DNA of 64,000 nucleotides from Dyadobacter bucti (GTDB lineage: Bacteria > Bacteroidota > Bacteroidia > Cytophagales > Spirosomataceae): NCBI RefSeq assembly GCF_005869225.1, contig NZ_SWFP01000002.1, positions 868,001 to 932,000 of the forward strand, read 5' to 3'. Below are positions 53,348 through 63,236 of the stretch, in pieces. The translations under genes and the position numbers were made by a program. Position 1 is the stretch's first letter, and each line of letters opens with the position of its first letter. The notes below the pieces were generated by a model. It did not search any database. It was not told the origin of the DNA and worked only from the letters and a program-made list of their open reading frames with translations.

Positions 53348-56300
53348 TCACCCCCCTCTCCCTTCCACCAACTCCTCACTTTTTAAATACAACTCTTTCA
53401 ACCCTTCCAGCATTTGTGCCGATGGCTCGGCCCACATGCCTCGTTGTATTGCTTCCAGCAGCCTTTCCGAAATGGCGTGCAACGCCCAGGGGTTGCTTTC
53501 CTCAAAAAACTGCTGCATAGCAGGGTCCAACGCGTAAGTATCTGCTACTTTTTCGTACATCCAGTCGTCGACGACCCTGGCTGTGGCATCATAGCCGAAC
53601 AGGTAATCTACTGTGGCCGTCAGTTCAAGCCCGCCTTTATATCCGTGCTTTTTAATGCTTTCGATCCACTTCGGATTTATTACCCGGGAACGGAAAACGC
53701 GGAGCGCTTCTTCCTTGAGATCGCGTACTACCGGATGCGCAGGATTTTGAGAATCGCCACAATAATGCTTTGGCTGATGTCCGGTGAGGTTTCTGATCGT
53801 AGCGATCATCCCACCGTGGAATTGCAGGTAATCGTCGCTGTCAAAGATATCGTGTTCGCGGTTATCCTGATTATGCAGGGCGATTTCAACCCCGGCAAGC
53901 TGATTTTTGAACTCATCCCGTGCGTCAATGCCCTGGGCATTTCTCGAATAGGCATATCCACCCCAGTTCACATAGGCTTGCGCAAAATCAGCATCTGAAC
54001 GCCAGTTTTTTTCATCTATCAAAGGCAAGATCCCTGCACCGTAACTTCCCGGCGCGGCACCAAAAATCCGGTAACCCGCCCGTTCTTCGGCTTCTTCGGG
54101 CGAAAGCTCATTGTTTTTTTGAAGGTCGGACAAATCCTTCAGATAATGTTTACGGATAAAATTCCGATCGTCAGGTTCGTCCTGCGCAATTACCAGTTGC
54201 ACGGCTTCGTCCATCAGATCGATCAAATGTGGAAAAGCATCCCTGAAAAATCCGCTGATACGCGTCGTGACATCGATACGCGGCCTGTTCAATTCTACCA
54301 AATCAATCACCTCAACACCTGTGATCCGGCGACTTTCTACCTGCCACAAAGGACGCACGCCCAGCAGCGCCAGTACTTCGGCCACATCATCCCCGTGTGT
54401 ACGCATCGCACTCGTGCCCCATATACTGATCCCTACACTTTCAGGATACCGGCCTGTTTCTTTGAAATGGCGGTCCAATACTTCGCGGGCAAGCTGCTGG
54501 CCTACTTCCCAGGCCGCTTTGGAAGGCAGCACGCGGGGATCGACGGCGTAAAAATTCCTCCCTGTCGGCAAGATATGGGCCATCCCTCGCGTAGGCGCGC
54601 CACTGGGGCCAGCCGGAACGTAGCCGCCTGAAAGTCCATGCAGCAAGTTTGTGATTTCTTCATCTGTCCGCGCAAGATTTGGCACCAGTTCCCGGCAAAC
54701 GAATTCCAAGATCTTTTTAACCCTGCTCAAAACAGCGTTATCCGGCGATATATCCAGCGTTTCAAAAATGACAGCGTCAATTGATTTTATATCAAAATGA
54801 TATTTTTCTAAAAGCCGGAACAAATGATTGCTCAGCTCGTCGATCACTTCCAGGGCATCCGCACCGGTGATAACAGGCCTGCCGGCCAGGTTTTGAAAAC
54901 GCGATGATACGTTCTGTATTTTTTCACCTTTTCTTGCCAAAACAATATCTATGTCCACCCCAAAAACCTCAGCCAATTCGGACTGTAAACCGGGAATATT
55001 GGCATTGGGAAGGCGTGTGAGCGATTGCAGCATATCAATCAAAGCCTGGTCAACCGGCATTTCGCCCAAGGTATGCAAGCCATTCCTGATTTGTGCCGCA
55101 CCTAACTCGCAGAGATAACCATCAATATCTTCGATCAAATGCGCAATATCTTTTCCGTCCATTTCGGTCAGACTCACCGGCACGCCCTCGGGTGTCATGT
55201 CATCGTCCCAATCGTGCTTATGGTCACCGTGGTCCCTGCTTAACATGGCTGCCAGGTCGGCGTCGAGATTTGTCTGTTTAATCAGCTCCCAGATCTGCCT
55301 TTGCAATAGCGGTAACTTGGCGGGATCGAGACTTTCAACCTGGTAGTATTCGTCTACAAGTTGGGTGAGTTGCGCCAGCTCGCCATAACTATCCGCAGAA
55401 GTCATGGGTGGCGTGAGGTGATCGACGACCACTGCATGCGCGCGCCGCTTCGCCTGAGAGCCCTCGCCCGGATCGTTGATAATAAAAGGATAAAACAGCG
55501 GCATATCGCCCAGCAATGCATCAGGAAAGCAATTTTCAGATAATCCAACCCCTTTGCCGGGAAGCCATTCCAGTGTGCCGTGCTTACCAACGTGTACGAT
55601 GGCGTCTGCCGCCCATTCATCCCGCAGCCAGCGGTACAGTGCGTGATAATGGTGCGTCGGGGGCAAGTCGGGCTGATGATAAATTGCGTCCGGATCCATG
55701 CCGTAGCCGCGTGGCGGTTGCAGGGCTACAAATGCATTGCCCAGATCAAGACCGGCCAGCGCGATATGCCCGTCGTGCACATAAGTTTCGCCCGGTGGCG
55801 GTCCCCATTGTTTTGTGATTTTGTGCTGGATCTGCTGAGGCAATTCTTCAAACCAGCTTTTGTACTGATCCGCCGATACACGTCCCGCCGCATTGGCAAG
55901 CTGAGCGGGCGTGAGATAATTCTCGTCATAAGAACATCTGTCTATCAGACTATGGATCAATTCATTGCCTGACACAGGAAGGTTTTTGATCCGGTAACCT
56001 TCGGCCTGCATGGCATGAAGAATATTCATCAGCGAAGCAGGCGCGTCAAGTCCCACCGCATTACCTACCTGAGAAGCTTTGGTGTTGGAATTGGTAAAAA
56101 TGAACGCGATTTTCTTTTCTGAGTTTGTTAAGTGCTTCAATCTCGCAAGACGGAGCGCAAGTCCGGTTACCCTTTCAATCCGGTTTCCGAGTGGTTCATA
56201 ACCCTTTGTTTCCCTGCCTTTTTCTTTAAAAGATATCGGAACAGTAATAATTCTTCCGTCAAACTCCGGGATAGCCACATTCATTGCTGTGTCCAGCGGG

Positions 56301-57643
56301 TTCAGCCCCCTCGCCGACGATTCCCACGGCCCTCGGCTCATACCGCTGGTGATCGCCTGCAAGATCGGAACATCCAAACCGGTGAGCGACTGCACGGATT
56401 TGCTGACTGACCCGACCGCTGTATATGTGGGCTGTAAGTCGGTCATAGCAAACGAAATGGTATTGATCAAAACATCCACACGCACAGGAGCCTTAAAAAA
56501 CTGAAAGGAAAATGGCTTACCGGTTTCCGGGTCGACGGATTTGAGAGAGGATGTAAAAACAGGCAACACATTCAATTCCTGTTCTTCCAGCGAGCGGATC
56601 ATTGCGTCTACAAAACCAGTATTGCCGCTAATCCAGTGGGCACGATAGAAGGTAATACCAATAGTTGGGCGGCGCGGGTTATGGTATTTCAGCCAGTCGG
56701 TAACTTCTGCATTTTCGGGCAGATCCGGGTGATAAATTCCGTGCTCAGGAAGTGCAACGGCCGGTTCCGCTCCAAATCCCGTCATCAGCAAATGATCCGA
56801 CAAATAAAATAACATAGATGTCAGGTTATTGTAGCCCCCAGCCTGCAGATAGTTCAGCGTTTCCTGTAAAATATTTGGAGGTACTGTTGAAACAGCGGCA
56901 AATTCAGGATTGAGCTCACCGGTACCGCTTACCACAATAAGATGCTGTCCCCGCTGTTTTGCCAGATTCACCAGTTCATTAAAGCCGGGTATACTGCTTA
57001 GCCGGCCGTGGATCCTCACGACGACAATTTTGGCTTCCGCAATCTCCCGTTCCAGCAATTGCGCCATCTGCTCCTCGCTTTTGATTCCCGTCAGACTCAT
57101 GCCCAATGTCTTTGGAAAATCCTCCGGCAATATTTCCATAGCCCTGTTAAGCGCCAGCAGATCGGTGTCGGCGTGGGTCATGAAGACGATGCCTTCTGTC
57201 GGCAATGCAGTTTGCCCCGAAACCGTGGCATTTTCTGAACCTTTCCAGGTATAAAATTGAAATACATATTCGGCCAGATCGGCGGGCGGCACCAGGTACC
57301 TGTCGGCCTTGACCATGCTTTCGATATAATCAAAAATTGCGATGATCTGCCAATCGTTGTTGATCGAATGAAACCAGACCGAATGCCCGTCAAACAACAA
57401 AGTAACCACATTAGCAAGCGTGCACGGGCCCAGGCAACCGCCTTTGGTCATGTGTACGGTATTACGAAGCTTACGCCTGAGCCACTCGCTTTTGTAAAGC
57501 TCAACCGGAATGGCCGCGTAGCCCCTGTCCACCCGGCCGCAGCAGCAAGCATTGTAACAGTAGGACAAATGCCCCCTGCGCTGCACCAGGTTGATCGATT
57601 TGCCGTCTGATCGGGTAACTCGTTGGCGTTTAGGGTTATTCAT
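53348..57643 (-). CDS. cobN: Cobaltochelatase subunit CobN with N-terminal [2Fe-2S] thioredoxin-like domain
   Basis: Protein of 1431 residues; typical CobN is about 1250-1300. Residues about 20-120 form an extra domain with four or more cysteines, Cys29 and Cys33-35 ('[14 protein letters not shown]') and Cys70/Cys74 ('[13 protein letters not shown]'), the spacing of thioredoxin-like [2Fe-2S] ferredoxins. The rest is CobN/BchH: '[20 protein letters not shown]', '[20 protein letters not shown]' with '[20 protein letters not shown]', '[15 protein letters not shown]' and '[20 protein letters not shown]'. It inserts cobalt into hydrogenobyrinate a,c-diamide using the ChlID-type ATPase downstream. 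The route implied is the oxygen-dependent, late-cobalt-insertion type. Confidence 0.95.
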   Translation of the reverse strand: MNNPKRQRVTRSDGKSINLVQRRGHLSYCYNACCCGRVDRGYAAIPVELYKSEWLRRKLRNTVHMTKGGCLGPCTLANVVTLLFDGHSVWFHSINNDWQIIAIFDYIESMVKADRYLVPPADLAEYVFQFYTWKGSENATVSGQTALPTEGIVFMTHADTDLLALNRAMEILPEDFPKTLGMSLTGIKSEEQMAQLLEREIAEAKIVVVRIHGRLSSIPGFNELVNLAKQRGQHLIVVSGTGELNPEFAAVSTVPPNILQETLNYLQAGGYNNLTSMLFYLSDHLLMTGFGAEPAVALPEHGIYHPDLPENAEVTDWLKYHNPRRPTIGITFYRAHWISGNTGFVDAMIRSLEEQELNVLPVFTSSLKSVDPETGKPFSFQFFKAPVRVDVLINTISFAMTDLQPTYTAVGSVSKSVQSLTGLDVPILQAITSGMSRGPWESSARGLNPLDTAMNVAIPEFDGRIITVPISFKEKGRETKGYEPLGNRIERVTGLALRLARLKHLTNSEKKIAFIFTNSNTKASQVGNAVGLDAPASLMNILHAMQAEGYRIKNLPVSGNELIHSLIDRCSYDENYLTPAQLANAAGRVSADQYKSWFEELPQQIQHKITKQWGPPPGETYVHDGHIALAGLDLGNAFVALQPPRGYGMDPDAIYHQPDLPPTHHYHALYRWLRDEWAADAIVHVGKHGTLEWLPGKGVGLSENCFPDALLGDMPLFYPFIINDPGEGSQAKRRAHAVVVDHLTPPMTSADSYGELAQLTQLVDEYYQVESLDPAKLPLLQRQIWELIKQTNLDADLAAMLSRDHGDHKHDWDDDMTPEGVPVSLTEMDGKDIAHLIEDIDGYLCELGAAQIRNGLHTLGEMPVDQALIDMLQSLTRLPNANIPGLQSELAEVFGVDIDIVLARKGEKIQNVSSRFQNLAGRPVITGADALEVIDELSNHLFRLLEKYHFDIKSIDAVIFETLDISPDNAVLSRVKKILEFVCRELVPNLARTDEEITNLLHGLSGGYVPAGPSGAPTRGMAHILPTGRNFYAVDPRVLPSKAAWEVGQQLAREVLDRHFKETGRYPESVGISIWGTSAMRTHGDDVAEVLALLGVRPLWQVESRRITGVEVIDLVELNRPRIDVTTRISGFFRDAFPHLIDLMDEAVQLVIAQDEPDDRNFIRKHYLKDLSDLQKNNELSPEEAEERAGYRIFGAAPGSYGAGILPLIDEKNWRSDADFAQAYVNWGGYAYSRNAQGIDARDEFKNQLAGVEIALHNQDNREHDIFDSDDYLQFHGGMIATIRNLTGHQPKHYCGDSQNPAHPVVRDLKEEALRVFRSRVINPKWIESIKKHGYKGGLELTATVDYLFGYDATARVVDDWMYEKVADTYALDPAMQQFFEESNPWALHAISERLLEAIQRGMWAEPSAQMLEGLKELYLKSEELVEGRGG

Positions 57644-57660
57644 TTTTTATATTAAATGGT

Positions 57661-57730
57661 GGTCATTTATTGTCACTTTTGGTCATAGATGGTCATTTGT
57701 AGTCATTGCTAGTCAAATGTTAGTTATTGA
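57661..57730. repeat. Seven imperfect 10-bp repeats between cobB and cobN
   Basis: Seven consecutive decamers of the type NGTCANNNNT (GGTCATTTAT, TGTCACTTTT, GGTCATAGAT, GGTCATTTGT, AGTCATTGCT, AGTCAAATGT, then degenerate TAGTTATTGA) fill about half of the 134-bp gap. Exact 10-bp phasing would put each copy on nearly the same DNA face. Confidence 0.7.
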
Positions 57731-57777
57731 GGTGGCATTTTTTTCTGTCAGTAACAATCCATGACCAAGAATGACGA

Positions 57778-59094
57778 TCAAGTGACGAGTTCCAGCAGTT
57801 TTTCCAGGAACCCCCTGTTGTCCCCCCAGTACACATGCATATAGGAGGCAAAAGTGTTGTATTTTCGATACAGTTTGGTTTCTGTTTCAATGCCTTTGGC
57901 GTTAGTGATTTTTGCTTTTGCTTCTGCTAGTTCGTTGTTTGTAAAACCCGAATAGTGAAATTCGTGACCCCGGAATTCCAGTCCGTCCCAGTTTCCGACG
58001 CGATAACCCAACGTCATTTTTGAATGCAGCATGCTGGTATTGCAATCAAGAGCACCGACCATATCAAATGTATTCCCTTGATTATTGGTCAGGGTTTTTC
58101 CCAGATACATCAGGCCGCCGCATTCTGCGTAAGTCAATCCACCGTTCCGGCAGTATTCGCCGACGCTTTCGCGCATGGTTTTATTGGCACTCAGTTCTTT
58201 CGCGAACAATTCAGGATAGCCGCCAGGCAGGTATAAAAAGTCGGTTTTCGGTAATTGGTGGTCATGCACGGGACTGAATCGGGTGATTTCCCCGAATTCA
58301 GCGAGAACATCAATGTTCTGTTGGTATAAAAATGTAAATGCCTCATCATGCGCGACTGCGATTTTAAGCTGCTGAATGGCTTTTGACGATGTTGATCGAA
58401 ATCTTGATATCGGCTGATCGCGTTTTGTAATGGCAAGTAAACGGTCCAGATCCACTGTCTGCGAAACTGCCGCTGCTACATTCTCAATGACTTTTTCATA
58501 ATTTGTTTCGCCTGATATATGTAATCCAAGATGGCGGGACGGTATCGCCAGATCATTGTTTTTAGGCAAATAACCTAACGCTTCAACGCCCACATCAGCA
58601 CAGGCACCCTGCAAAAACCGGTAGTGCGAAGCTGTATTCACAAAGTTGAAAATAACGCCGGCAACGTTGATACCCGGATAAAAATTCTTGAAACCATACA
58701 GCAAAGGCGCCGCCGAATAGGCCATTGATCGCGCATCCACCACCAGGATGACCGGGATTCCCAGCAGTTCGGCAATGGCCGCGCTACTGCCCTGCATTTT
58801 GTCCGCCCCGTCAAACAATCCCATCACGCCTTCGGTTACGGCAGCATCGGCGATACCGGAATACTTTGCATATATTTCCTCCACATGCGAATCCGAAGAC
58901 ATAAATGTATCCAGGTTGATGCTTTGATGACCAGCCGCCTGGGTATGGTGGATGGGATCAATATAATCCGGCCCGCATTTGAAGGGCTGCACGGTCAGAT
59001 TCCGCTTTTTCAATGCACGCAGCAAGCCCAGCGTAAGTGTGGTCTTACCCGAGTTGCTGGACGGAGCGGAAATGAGGAAATGCGAACTAGCCAA
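57778..59094 (-). CDS. cobB: Cobyrinate (hydrogenobyrinate) a,c-diamide synthase
   Basis: Protein of 438 residues (normal about 450). ATP-binding motif 'ISAPSSNSGKTTLTLGLLRA' at the N terminus, 'KCGPDYIDPIHHTQAAG', 'VTEGVMGLFDGAD', and the glutaminase Cys in 'LTYAECGGLMYLGKTL', with 'GYRVGNWDGLEFRGHEFHYS' near the end. It amidates carboxylates a and c using glutamine and ATP. The product is the substrate of CobN, whose gene follows. The 217-bp gap upstream holds a nested hairpin, so cobB may be partly uncoupled from the TonB-receptor gene. Confidence 0.96.
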   Translation of the reverse strand: MASSHFLISAPSSNSGKTTLTLGLLRALKKRNLTVQPFKCGPDYIDPIHHTQAAGHQSINLDTFMSSDSHVEEIYAKYSGIADAAVTEGVMGLFDGADKMQGSSAAIAELLGIPVILVVDARSMAYSAAPLLYGFKNFYPGINVAGVIFNFVNTASHYRFLQGACADVGVEALGYLPKNNDLAIPSRHLGLHISGETNYEKVIENVAAAVSQTVDLDRLLAITKRDQPISRFRSTSSKAIQQLKIAVAHDEAFTFLYQQNIDVLAEFGEITRFSPVHDHQLPKTDFLYLPGGYPELFAKELSANKTMRESVGEYCRNGGLTYAECGGLMYLGKTLTNNQGNTFDMVGALDCNTSMLHSKMTLGYRVGNWDGLEFRGHEFHYSGFTNNELAEAKAKITNAKGIETETKLYRKYNTFASYMHVYWGDNRGFLEKLLELVT

Positions 59095-59243
59095 AATCAG
59101 TCGTTGTTTTAGTCGTTAAAATCATTGCTATTTCTGATTATGGGAAGACTTAAAATCTCCAAAACCAATTTTGCGATTCCGGGCCACCAAGATAGCGGTG
59201 GATTAGCAGGAATATTTTGGTGAATGTCTTCATTTTTGATTTT

Positions 59244-59301
59244 GCCACGGATTCACGGATTTTCACGAATGCGGATTCGTGTCCATTTGTGAATCCGTGG
59301 C
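59244..59301. repeat. Nested hairpin repeat after the TonB-receptor gene
   Basis: Perfect 13-bp outer arms GCCACGGATTCAC (59244-59256) and 59289-59301 enclose an inner hairpin CACGAAT-GCGG-ATTCGTG (59264-59281). It starts 10 bp past the receptor stop. There is no T-run on the minus strand, so it may protect an mRNA 3' end rather than terminate. The CCACGGATTCACGG wording is that of a dispersed bacterial repeat. Confidence 0.6.
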
Positions 59302-59311
59302 TATTAAATTT

Positions 59312-61708
59312 TTACAAATTATACTTCAAACTCACCAGAAAATTTCTCGTGGCGCCGGGTGAAAACTGGTTGGCGAATATGGCGTTGGCGAAGTACTTTT
59401 CGTTAAAAATGTTATTCGTGTTCAGCCGCAGCCCTACCCTTCCGACCCGGTAACCAATGGCTGCATCGAACAAAGTGTAAGCCGGCAGCACATAGCTATT
59501 GGTACTATTGGTAAATGTTTCATCCATGTAATTGGCCCCGGCGCCGATGCTCACCCCTTTGATCGCGCCGTTCTGAATTTCGTAGTTAACCCAGGCGTTC
59601 AGCATGTTTTCGGGAGAGAATGAAGCCACTTTACCGGCAACCGGATTGATTTCACCGCCCGCATGCTTCAGATATTTCGCTTTGGAAAAAGTATAGCCCG
59701 CGTTGATGTCCAGACCAGGAGCAGGGTTTCCGTTCAGCTCAATTTCAAAACCTTTTGATTCCGCCGAACCGATCCGGCGATAAACCCCGCCCGGCAGAGC
59801 TTCGACCTGATTGTTTTTCCGCATATAATACAGCGAGACATTACCCGCCCATCTGAGCGAAATTTCCAGCCGGCTGCCCACTTCGCCCTGGTACCCGGTT
59901 TCCGGATCGAAAGTTTCACCATTGGGCGCTACGCGACGGGATGGTTTGAAATAAGTTGAATAAGAACCATAGAAGGAAACAGGTTCAACAGGCTGATAAA
60001 CAATGCCCAGCCTGTATGTAAGCGCCGATTTAGATATGGTGCTTTTTGCGCCGCGCTCCGTGATGTTCCGGCTCGCATCCACTTTATTGGTATAATAAGT
60101 ACCGTCAAAAATATCATAACGCAAGCCGGCCAGACCTTTCACTTTGTCAGAAAAACGTATAAAATCCTGCACGTAAATTCCATGGACATTTTCCATGGTG
60201 GCACGGTAATCATAATCTTCAATACCAAGATAGCCCTGGTTCAGAACAGGACTATTGAACGGAATCGTCGCATTCAGACCCGGCCCGAAAACTTCTCCGT
60301 TGTAGGTTTTTCTGTCCAGCATACTTACCGAATATCCCGCCAGCAGTTTATGCCCGATGCTCCCTGTGCTGAATTCATAGGTTAGTTCAAGCTGGTTTTG
60401 CCAGGGTTTGGTAAGGTGGTTAAAATAAAATGGGTACGAGCGCGTGAGCGAATCCAGCGTAGGATTAAAACTCAGTTCCTCCGTAGAAAAGTAATTGATG
60501 TTGTCATCGTAGTAAGAAAGCTGGTTGGACAAACGTAAATGATTTGAAAACTGATGAACATATTTCAGCTGGAAATCGTAGCGGGTATGTTTCAGGAAAT
60601 CCTGCGGATCGTTGTAACGTGTGTTCACGTTCATGCCCGGTGCTACTTTGCTGCCTTCGAGCATTGGAATCCCTGCGTCGGTATCGTAAATGTCTTTATT
60701 GGCACCGATGGTGAGATAAAACTGGTCTTTGTCGGTCGGCGTATATTCCAAAGCCAGGTAACCATTGTTGGTATTGGAGCCGGAATGACGGTATCCGTCG
60801 GTGTCCGACATACCAAAATCCACCCGGTAACGCAGCTGGTCGCTGATCGAACCACCTGCTCCTGCACGGATTCTCCTGGTATTGAAACTGCCGTAAGCCG
60901 CTGAAAAATCTGCCTTAAAATCAGCAGTAGGCCGCTTTCTGACGATATTGATAACTCCGCCCAAAGCCGAATGCCCGAATAAAACCGATGCCGGCCCTTT
61001 CAGTACCTCAATGGTTTCCACGTTCGCCAGATTGGTGTTTGGCGCACTGGTTGAAATAGTATGCCGCTCGTCGCGGACACCGTCTACTAGCAATACAAAA
61101 TTGGAAAATCCCCGGATCGTAAAATGCTGAAAACCACCGTAAGTATTGTTGGCACGAACACCCGTCGTGTTTTTCATGGCTTCTCCCAGATCATCTGCAC
61201 CACGCTGTTCAATGGTTTTGACCGAAACCGTTGAGGTTGTTACAGGCATATCACGCAGCGGAACGTTGATTTTATTGACTGCCGAAAATGCAGGCCTCCT
61301 GCTCGTGCTGATCACCACTTCCGAAAGCTCGTTGGTGATGCCGTTAAGCTTGTAATTCAAAACAGTGACTTCACCGGCTTTTACCAGAATGTTCTCTTTT
61401 TTAGCCTCATAACCCACGCCGCCCGCCAGAAATGTGTAGCTTCCGGTTTCTACATTTCTGATCTCAAAACGGCCTTCTTCGTCGGTCACCGCAGCATAGC
61501 CCGTACCTTCCAGCCGCACGTGTATCCCTGCGACCGGATCGCCGGCATCATTTAAAATGGCACCCTTGACCCGCCCGGACTGATCGGCCAGAACATGGTC
61601 CGGATAGAGGATGAATTGGAGAAAAAAAGCAATTGAAAAGTAAAATTTCGACTGTTTTGTGATGTTGCTGCTGTCAGTTCGCGGACGGCAGTTTTTAATC
61701 GTTTGCAT
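59312..61708 (-). CDS. TonB-dependent outer-membrane receptor under B12 riboswitch control
   Basis: Protein of 798 residues. After an export segment (about 20-42, 'FYFSIAFFLQFILY'), a CarboxypepD_reg-like domain lies at about 47-120 ('GDPVAGIHVRLEGTGYAAVT'), then a plug with 'FQHFTIRGFSNFVLLVDGVR' and 'VETIEVLKGPASVLFGHSAL' with 'GGVINIVRKRP', and a 22-strand barrel ending 'FLVSLKYNL'. By motifs it belongs to the siderophore (FhuA/FecA-like) group rather than classical BtuB. Yet a cobalamin riboswitch lies directly upstream and cobalamin genes downstream, so a corrinoid or a cobalt chelate is the likely cargo. First gene of the cobalamin locus. Confidence 0.9.
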   Translation of the reverse strand: MQTIKNCRPRTDSSNITKQSKFYFSIAFFLQFILYPDHVLADQSGRVKGAILNDAGDPVAGIHVRLEGTGYAAVTDEEGRFEIRNVETGSYTFLAGGVGYEAKKENILVKAGEVTVLNYKLNGITNELSEVVISTSRRPAFSAVNKINVPLRDMPVTTSTVSVKTIEQRGADDLGEAMKNTTGVRANNTYGGFQHFTIRGFSNFVLLVDGVRDERHTISTSAPNTNLANVETIEVLKGPASVLFGHSALGGVINIVRKRPTADFKADFSAAYGSFNTRRIRAGAGGSISDQLRYRVDFGMSDTDGYRHSGSNTNNGYLALEYTPTDKDQFYLTIGANKDIYDTDAGIPMLEGSKVAPGMNVNTRYNDPQDFLKHTRYDFQLKYVHQFSNHLRLSNQLSYYDDNINYFSTEELSFNPTLDSLTRSYPFYFNHLTKPWQNQLELTYEFSTGSIGHKLLAGYSVSMLDRKTYNGEVFGPGLNATIPFNSPVLNQGYLGIEDYDYRATMENVHGIYVQDFIRFSDKVKGLAGLRYDIFDGTYYTNKVDASRNITERGAKSTISKSALTYRLGIVYQPVEPVSFYGSYSTYFKPSRRVAPNGETFDPETGYQGEVGSRLEISLRWAGNVSLYYMRKNNQVEALPGGVYRRIGSAESKGFEIELNGNPAPGLDINAGYTFSKAKYLKHAGGEINPVAGKVASFSPENMLNAWVNYEIQNGAIKGVSIGAGANYMDETFTNSTNSYVLPAYTLFDAAIGYRVGRVGLRLNTNNIFNEKYFANAIFANQFSPGATRNFLVSLKYNL

Positions 61709-61895
61709 ACTTTTAACAAATGTTCAGATGAGTTAAAAGCTCCTTGCTGCATTTTACAAGGCAATCGGAAGGGATAAAAAAAAGAAGGATTGGTTGCGCG
61801 ACAAAAGTCACGATGGTCCACGAGTGTATCAACTCCTGAACAAAAATATCCAGACCAGACTAGCTTCATTCCGCGAAAGCATTGTCAACAAAGAA

Positions 61896-62128
61896 AAGGC
61901 AGGTCTCCTGACTTGTAACATTTATATCATCCTTCCCGGGAGTTTTAATTTTGAATGATTGAATGATCGAATGTTTAATTTTTTTATTATTCAGTCATTC
62001 TCTCATTCACTCATTGGCCTCCTAGTGGATATGACTCCGATATAAACTTCTGGTGTTACTTACAGTTGCGCGACAGTTCGTGATTTGCACACGATTCCCT
62101 ATTAATTCACTGGTTAGTAAAACCCTTT
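61896..62128 (-). ncRNA. Cobalamin (B12) riboswitch upstream of the TonB receptor
   Basis: On the minus strand the conserved boxes occur in order: TTAATAGGGAATC (from about 62106), 'GTG-AAATCACG-CTG-CGCAACTGTAAGT', a CCACTAGGAG box, GGGAAGGAT, and finally the B12 box AGTCAGGAGACCTGCC (61913 down to 61898). Between the CCACT box and GGGAAGG lies an AT-rich insert arm of about 70 nt made of GAATGA/TCATTCAA blocks (about 61950-62016). It should repress the receptor when adenosylcobalamin is abundant. The distance to ATG 61708 is about 190 nt. The expression platform was not resolved. Confidence 0.92.
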
Positions 62129-62212
62129 CCTGTTGGAAAAATAAAGTAAAGAACTTGTTTTGGACGTAAAGGTATAGGAATAAATTAAAAATACGGGGAG
62201 GCATTTTTCAAT

Positions 62213-62674
62213 TTATAACCGGTTGTCCAGTACGTAATCCTCGATATGGATCACTTTTACCAAATCGTAAAACCTGGGAAACAGCGGATTGAGGACATAG
62301 TTGTATTCGGGAGGCATAACCGCACTTCTTGCCTTTAATCCGATAAAATTTTGCTCCTGGAAAATTTTATCCCCTTTAAGTTTTAATACCAGATTCTCGG
62401 GCTGGCGCCAGTCGTCCCGTAATTCTTCGTCCATTATTTCAAAAAACGAAGCACTGTCGTCGACCTCGATAGTCATGAGGAACAGGTTGGGAGGCAGCTC
62501 CGTTTCGTCAACATGAACCAGGAGTTCGAGCATCGCCAGCGCCCTGCTTTCGCTGGTATACAATGCGAAAACGCCTTCACTGTTCCAGCGACCACCTTCG
62601 TTCGCTGCTCCCTGTCCGCTCAGATCATTCGCGCGTTGTTGACGTTTGGCAATTCTGTATAATATCATGTGCAT
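62213..62674 (-). CDS. RES-domain toxin
   Basis: Protein of 153 residues. 'ILYRIAKRQQRANDLSGQGA' with 'GGRWNSEGVFALYTSESRAL' and 'ALAMLELLVHVDE' is the RES family pattern (conserved Arg, Glu, Ser). RES toxins degrade NAD+ by an ADP-ribosyltransferase-like fold. The stop of the antitoxin gene overlaps this start by one base (TGATG), so translation is coupled. A second Met at codon 3 is an alternative start. It sits between two B12 riboswitches, but nothing suggests a link to cobalamin. Confidence 0.93.
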   Translation of the reverse strand: MHMILYRIAKRQQRANDLSGQGAANEGGRWNSEGVFALYTSESRALAMLELLVHVDETELPPNLFLMTIEVDDSASFFEIMDEELRDDWRQPENLVLKLKGDKIFQEQNFIGLKARSAVMPPEYNYVLNPLFPRFYDLVKVIHIEDYVLDNRL

Positions 62675-63141
62675 CAGGAATAAACGCCATCTTCGATCCG
62701 GCCAAGCACCTGGTTAACGAGCTTAATTCCGGTGGGTGTATTAAGCAGATCAAAAGGCTTTTGCCCATTGAGCGCCTTGTTCTCTTTATGCAGCCAGCGG
62801 TTCAATTTGTCAAAATCTTCAAAAACCGAAACGCCTTTCGCCATTGTATTGGCAATTTCAATGGATAAAGACGACACAAGGGTATTCAAAACATCAGCCT
62901 TCTTTTTTCGCGCCAGGGTTTTGTATGATAAATTCAGCAGCGCGGCCATGTCTTTCATGGGGATATCCATCACATGGGCCAGGTTTTCTACCGAAGACTT
63001 TGAAATGCCTTTTGCGCTGACTACCAGGAAATCCAGACCAGAAACAGGCTCCTTATCCATGAATTTCGTACCGCCCAGGATCTTCCATACAATTTCATTT
63101 GCCGATCCTTTTACATCAATTCCTTTGCTTAAAGTGGACAT
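62674..63141 (-). CDS. Xre/MbcA/ParS-type antitoxin (DUF2384)
   Basis: Protein of 155 residues. The N-terminal part is an Xre-like HTH ('GISKSSVENLAHVMDIPMKD' with 'MAALLNLSYKTLARKKKADV'). The C-terminal DUF2384 segment 'FEDFDKLNRWLHKENKALNG' and 'QKPFDLLNTPTGIKLVNQVL' with 'GRIEDGVYS' binds the RES toxin. Family members repress their own operon; three AAGTGGAC-type half-sites cluster at its start. It is the first gene of the pair. Confidence 0.93.
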   Translation of the reverse strand: MSTLSKGIDVKGSANEIVWKILGGTKFMDKEPVSGLDFLVVSAKGISKSSVENLAHVMDIPMKDMAALLNLSYKTLARKKKADVLNTLVSSLSIEIANTMAKGVSVFEDFDKLNRWLHKENKALNGQKPFDLLNTPTGIKLVNQVLGRIEDGVYS

Positions 63142-63191
63142 AATTTTCGAAAGTGGACATTTTATCTAAATATAAGAATTTTTGTCTACTT
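63131..63191 (-). promoter_or_regulatory. Putative antitoxin operator (AAGTGGAC half-sites)
   Basis: AAAGTGGACAT occurs at 63131-63141 and 63150-63160 (19 bp apart), and a near-inverted copy GTCTACTT lies at 63184-63191. The first copy covers the antitoxin start codon. Between them, TATATTTA on the minus strand is one base off TAnnTTTG. Binding here would shut off the toxin-antitoxin operon. Confidence 0.5.
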
Positions 63192-63236
63192 CATATTTTC
63201 TCTTTTCCAAACCCCAAAATAACCTAGCTTTGCAGC

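Noticed and set aside
52529..53351. Long repetitive lysine/glycine-rich frames across the cobN-chelatase gap
   Set aside because: They are translations of the 159-bp repeats, run into the chelatase gene in the wrong frame and break at the 142-bp unit.
53348..57643. CobN N-terminal extension as a mis-annotated upstream start
   Set aside because: The first 120 residues have ordered cysteine motifs and continuous coding character, and no internal ATG gives a better family start, so the extension is taken as real.
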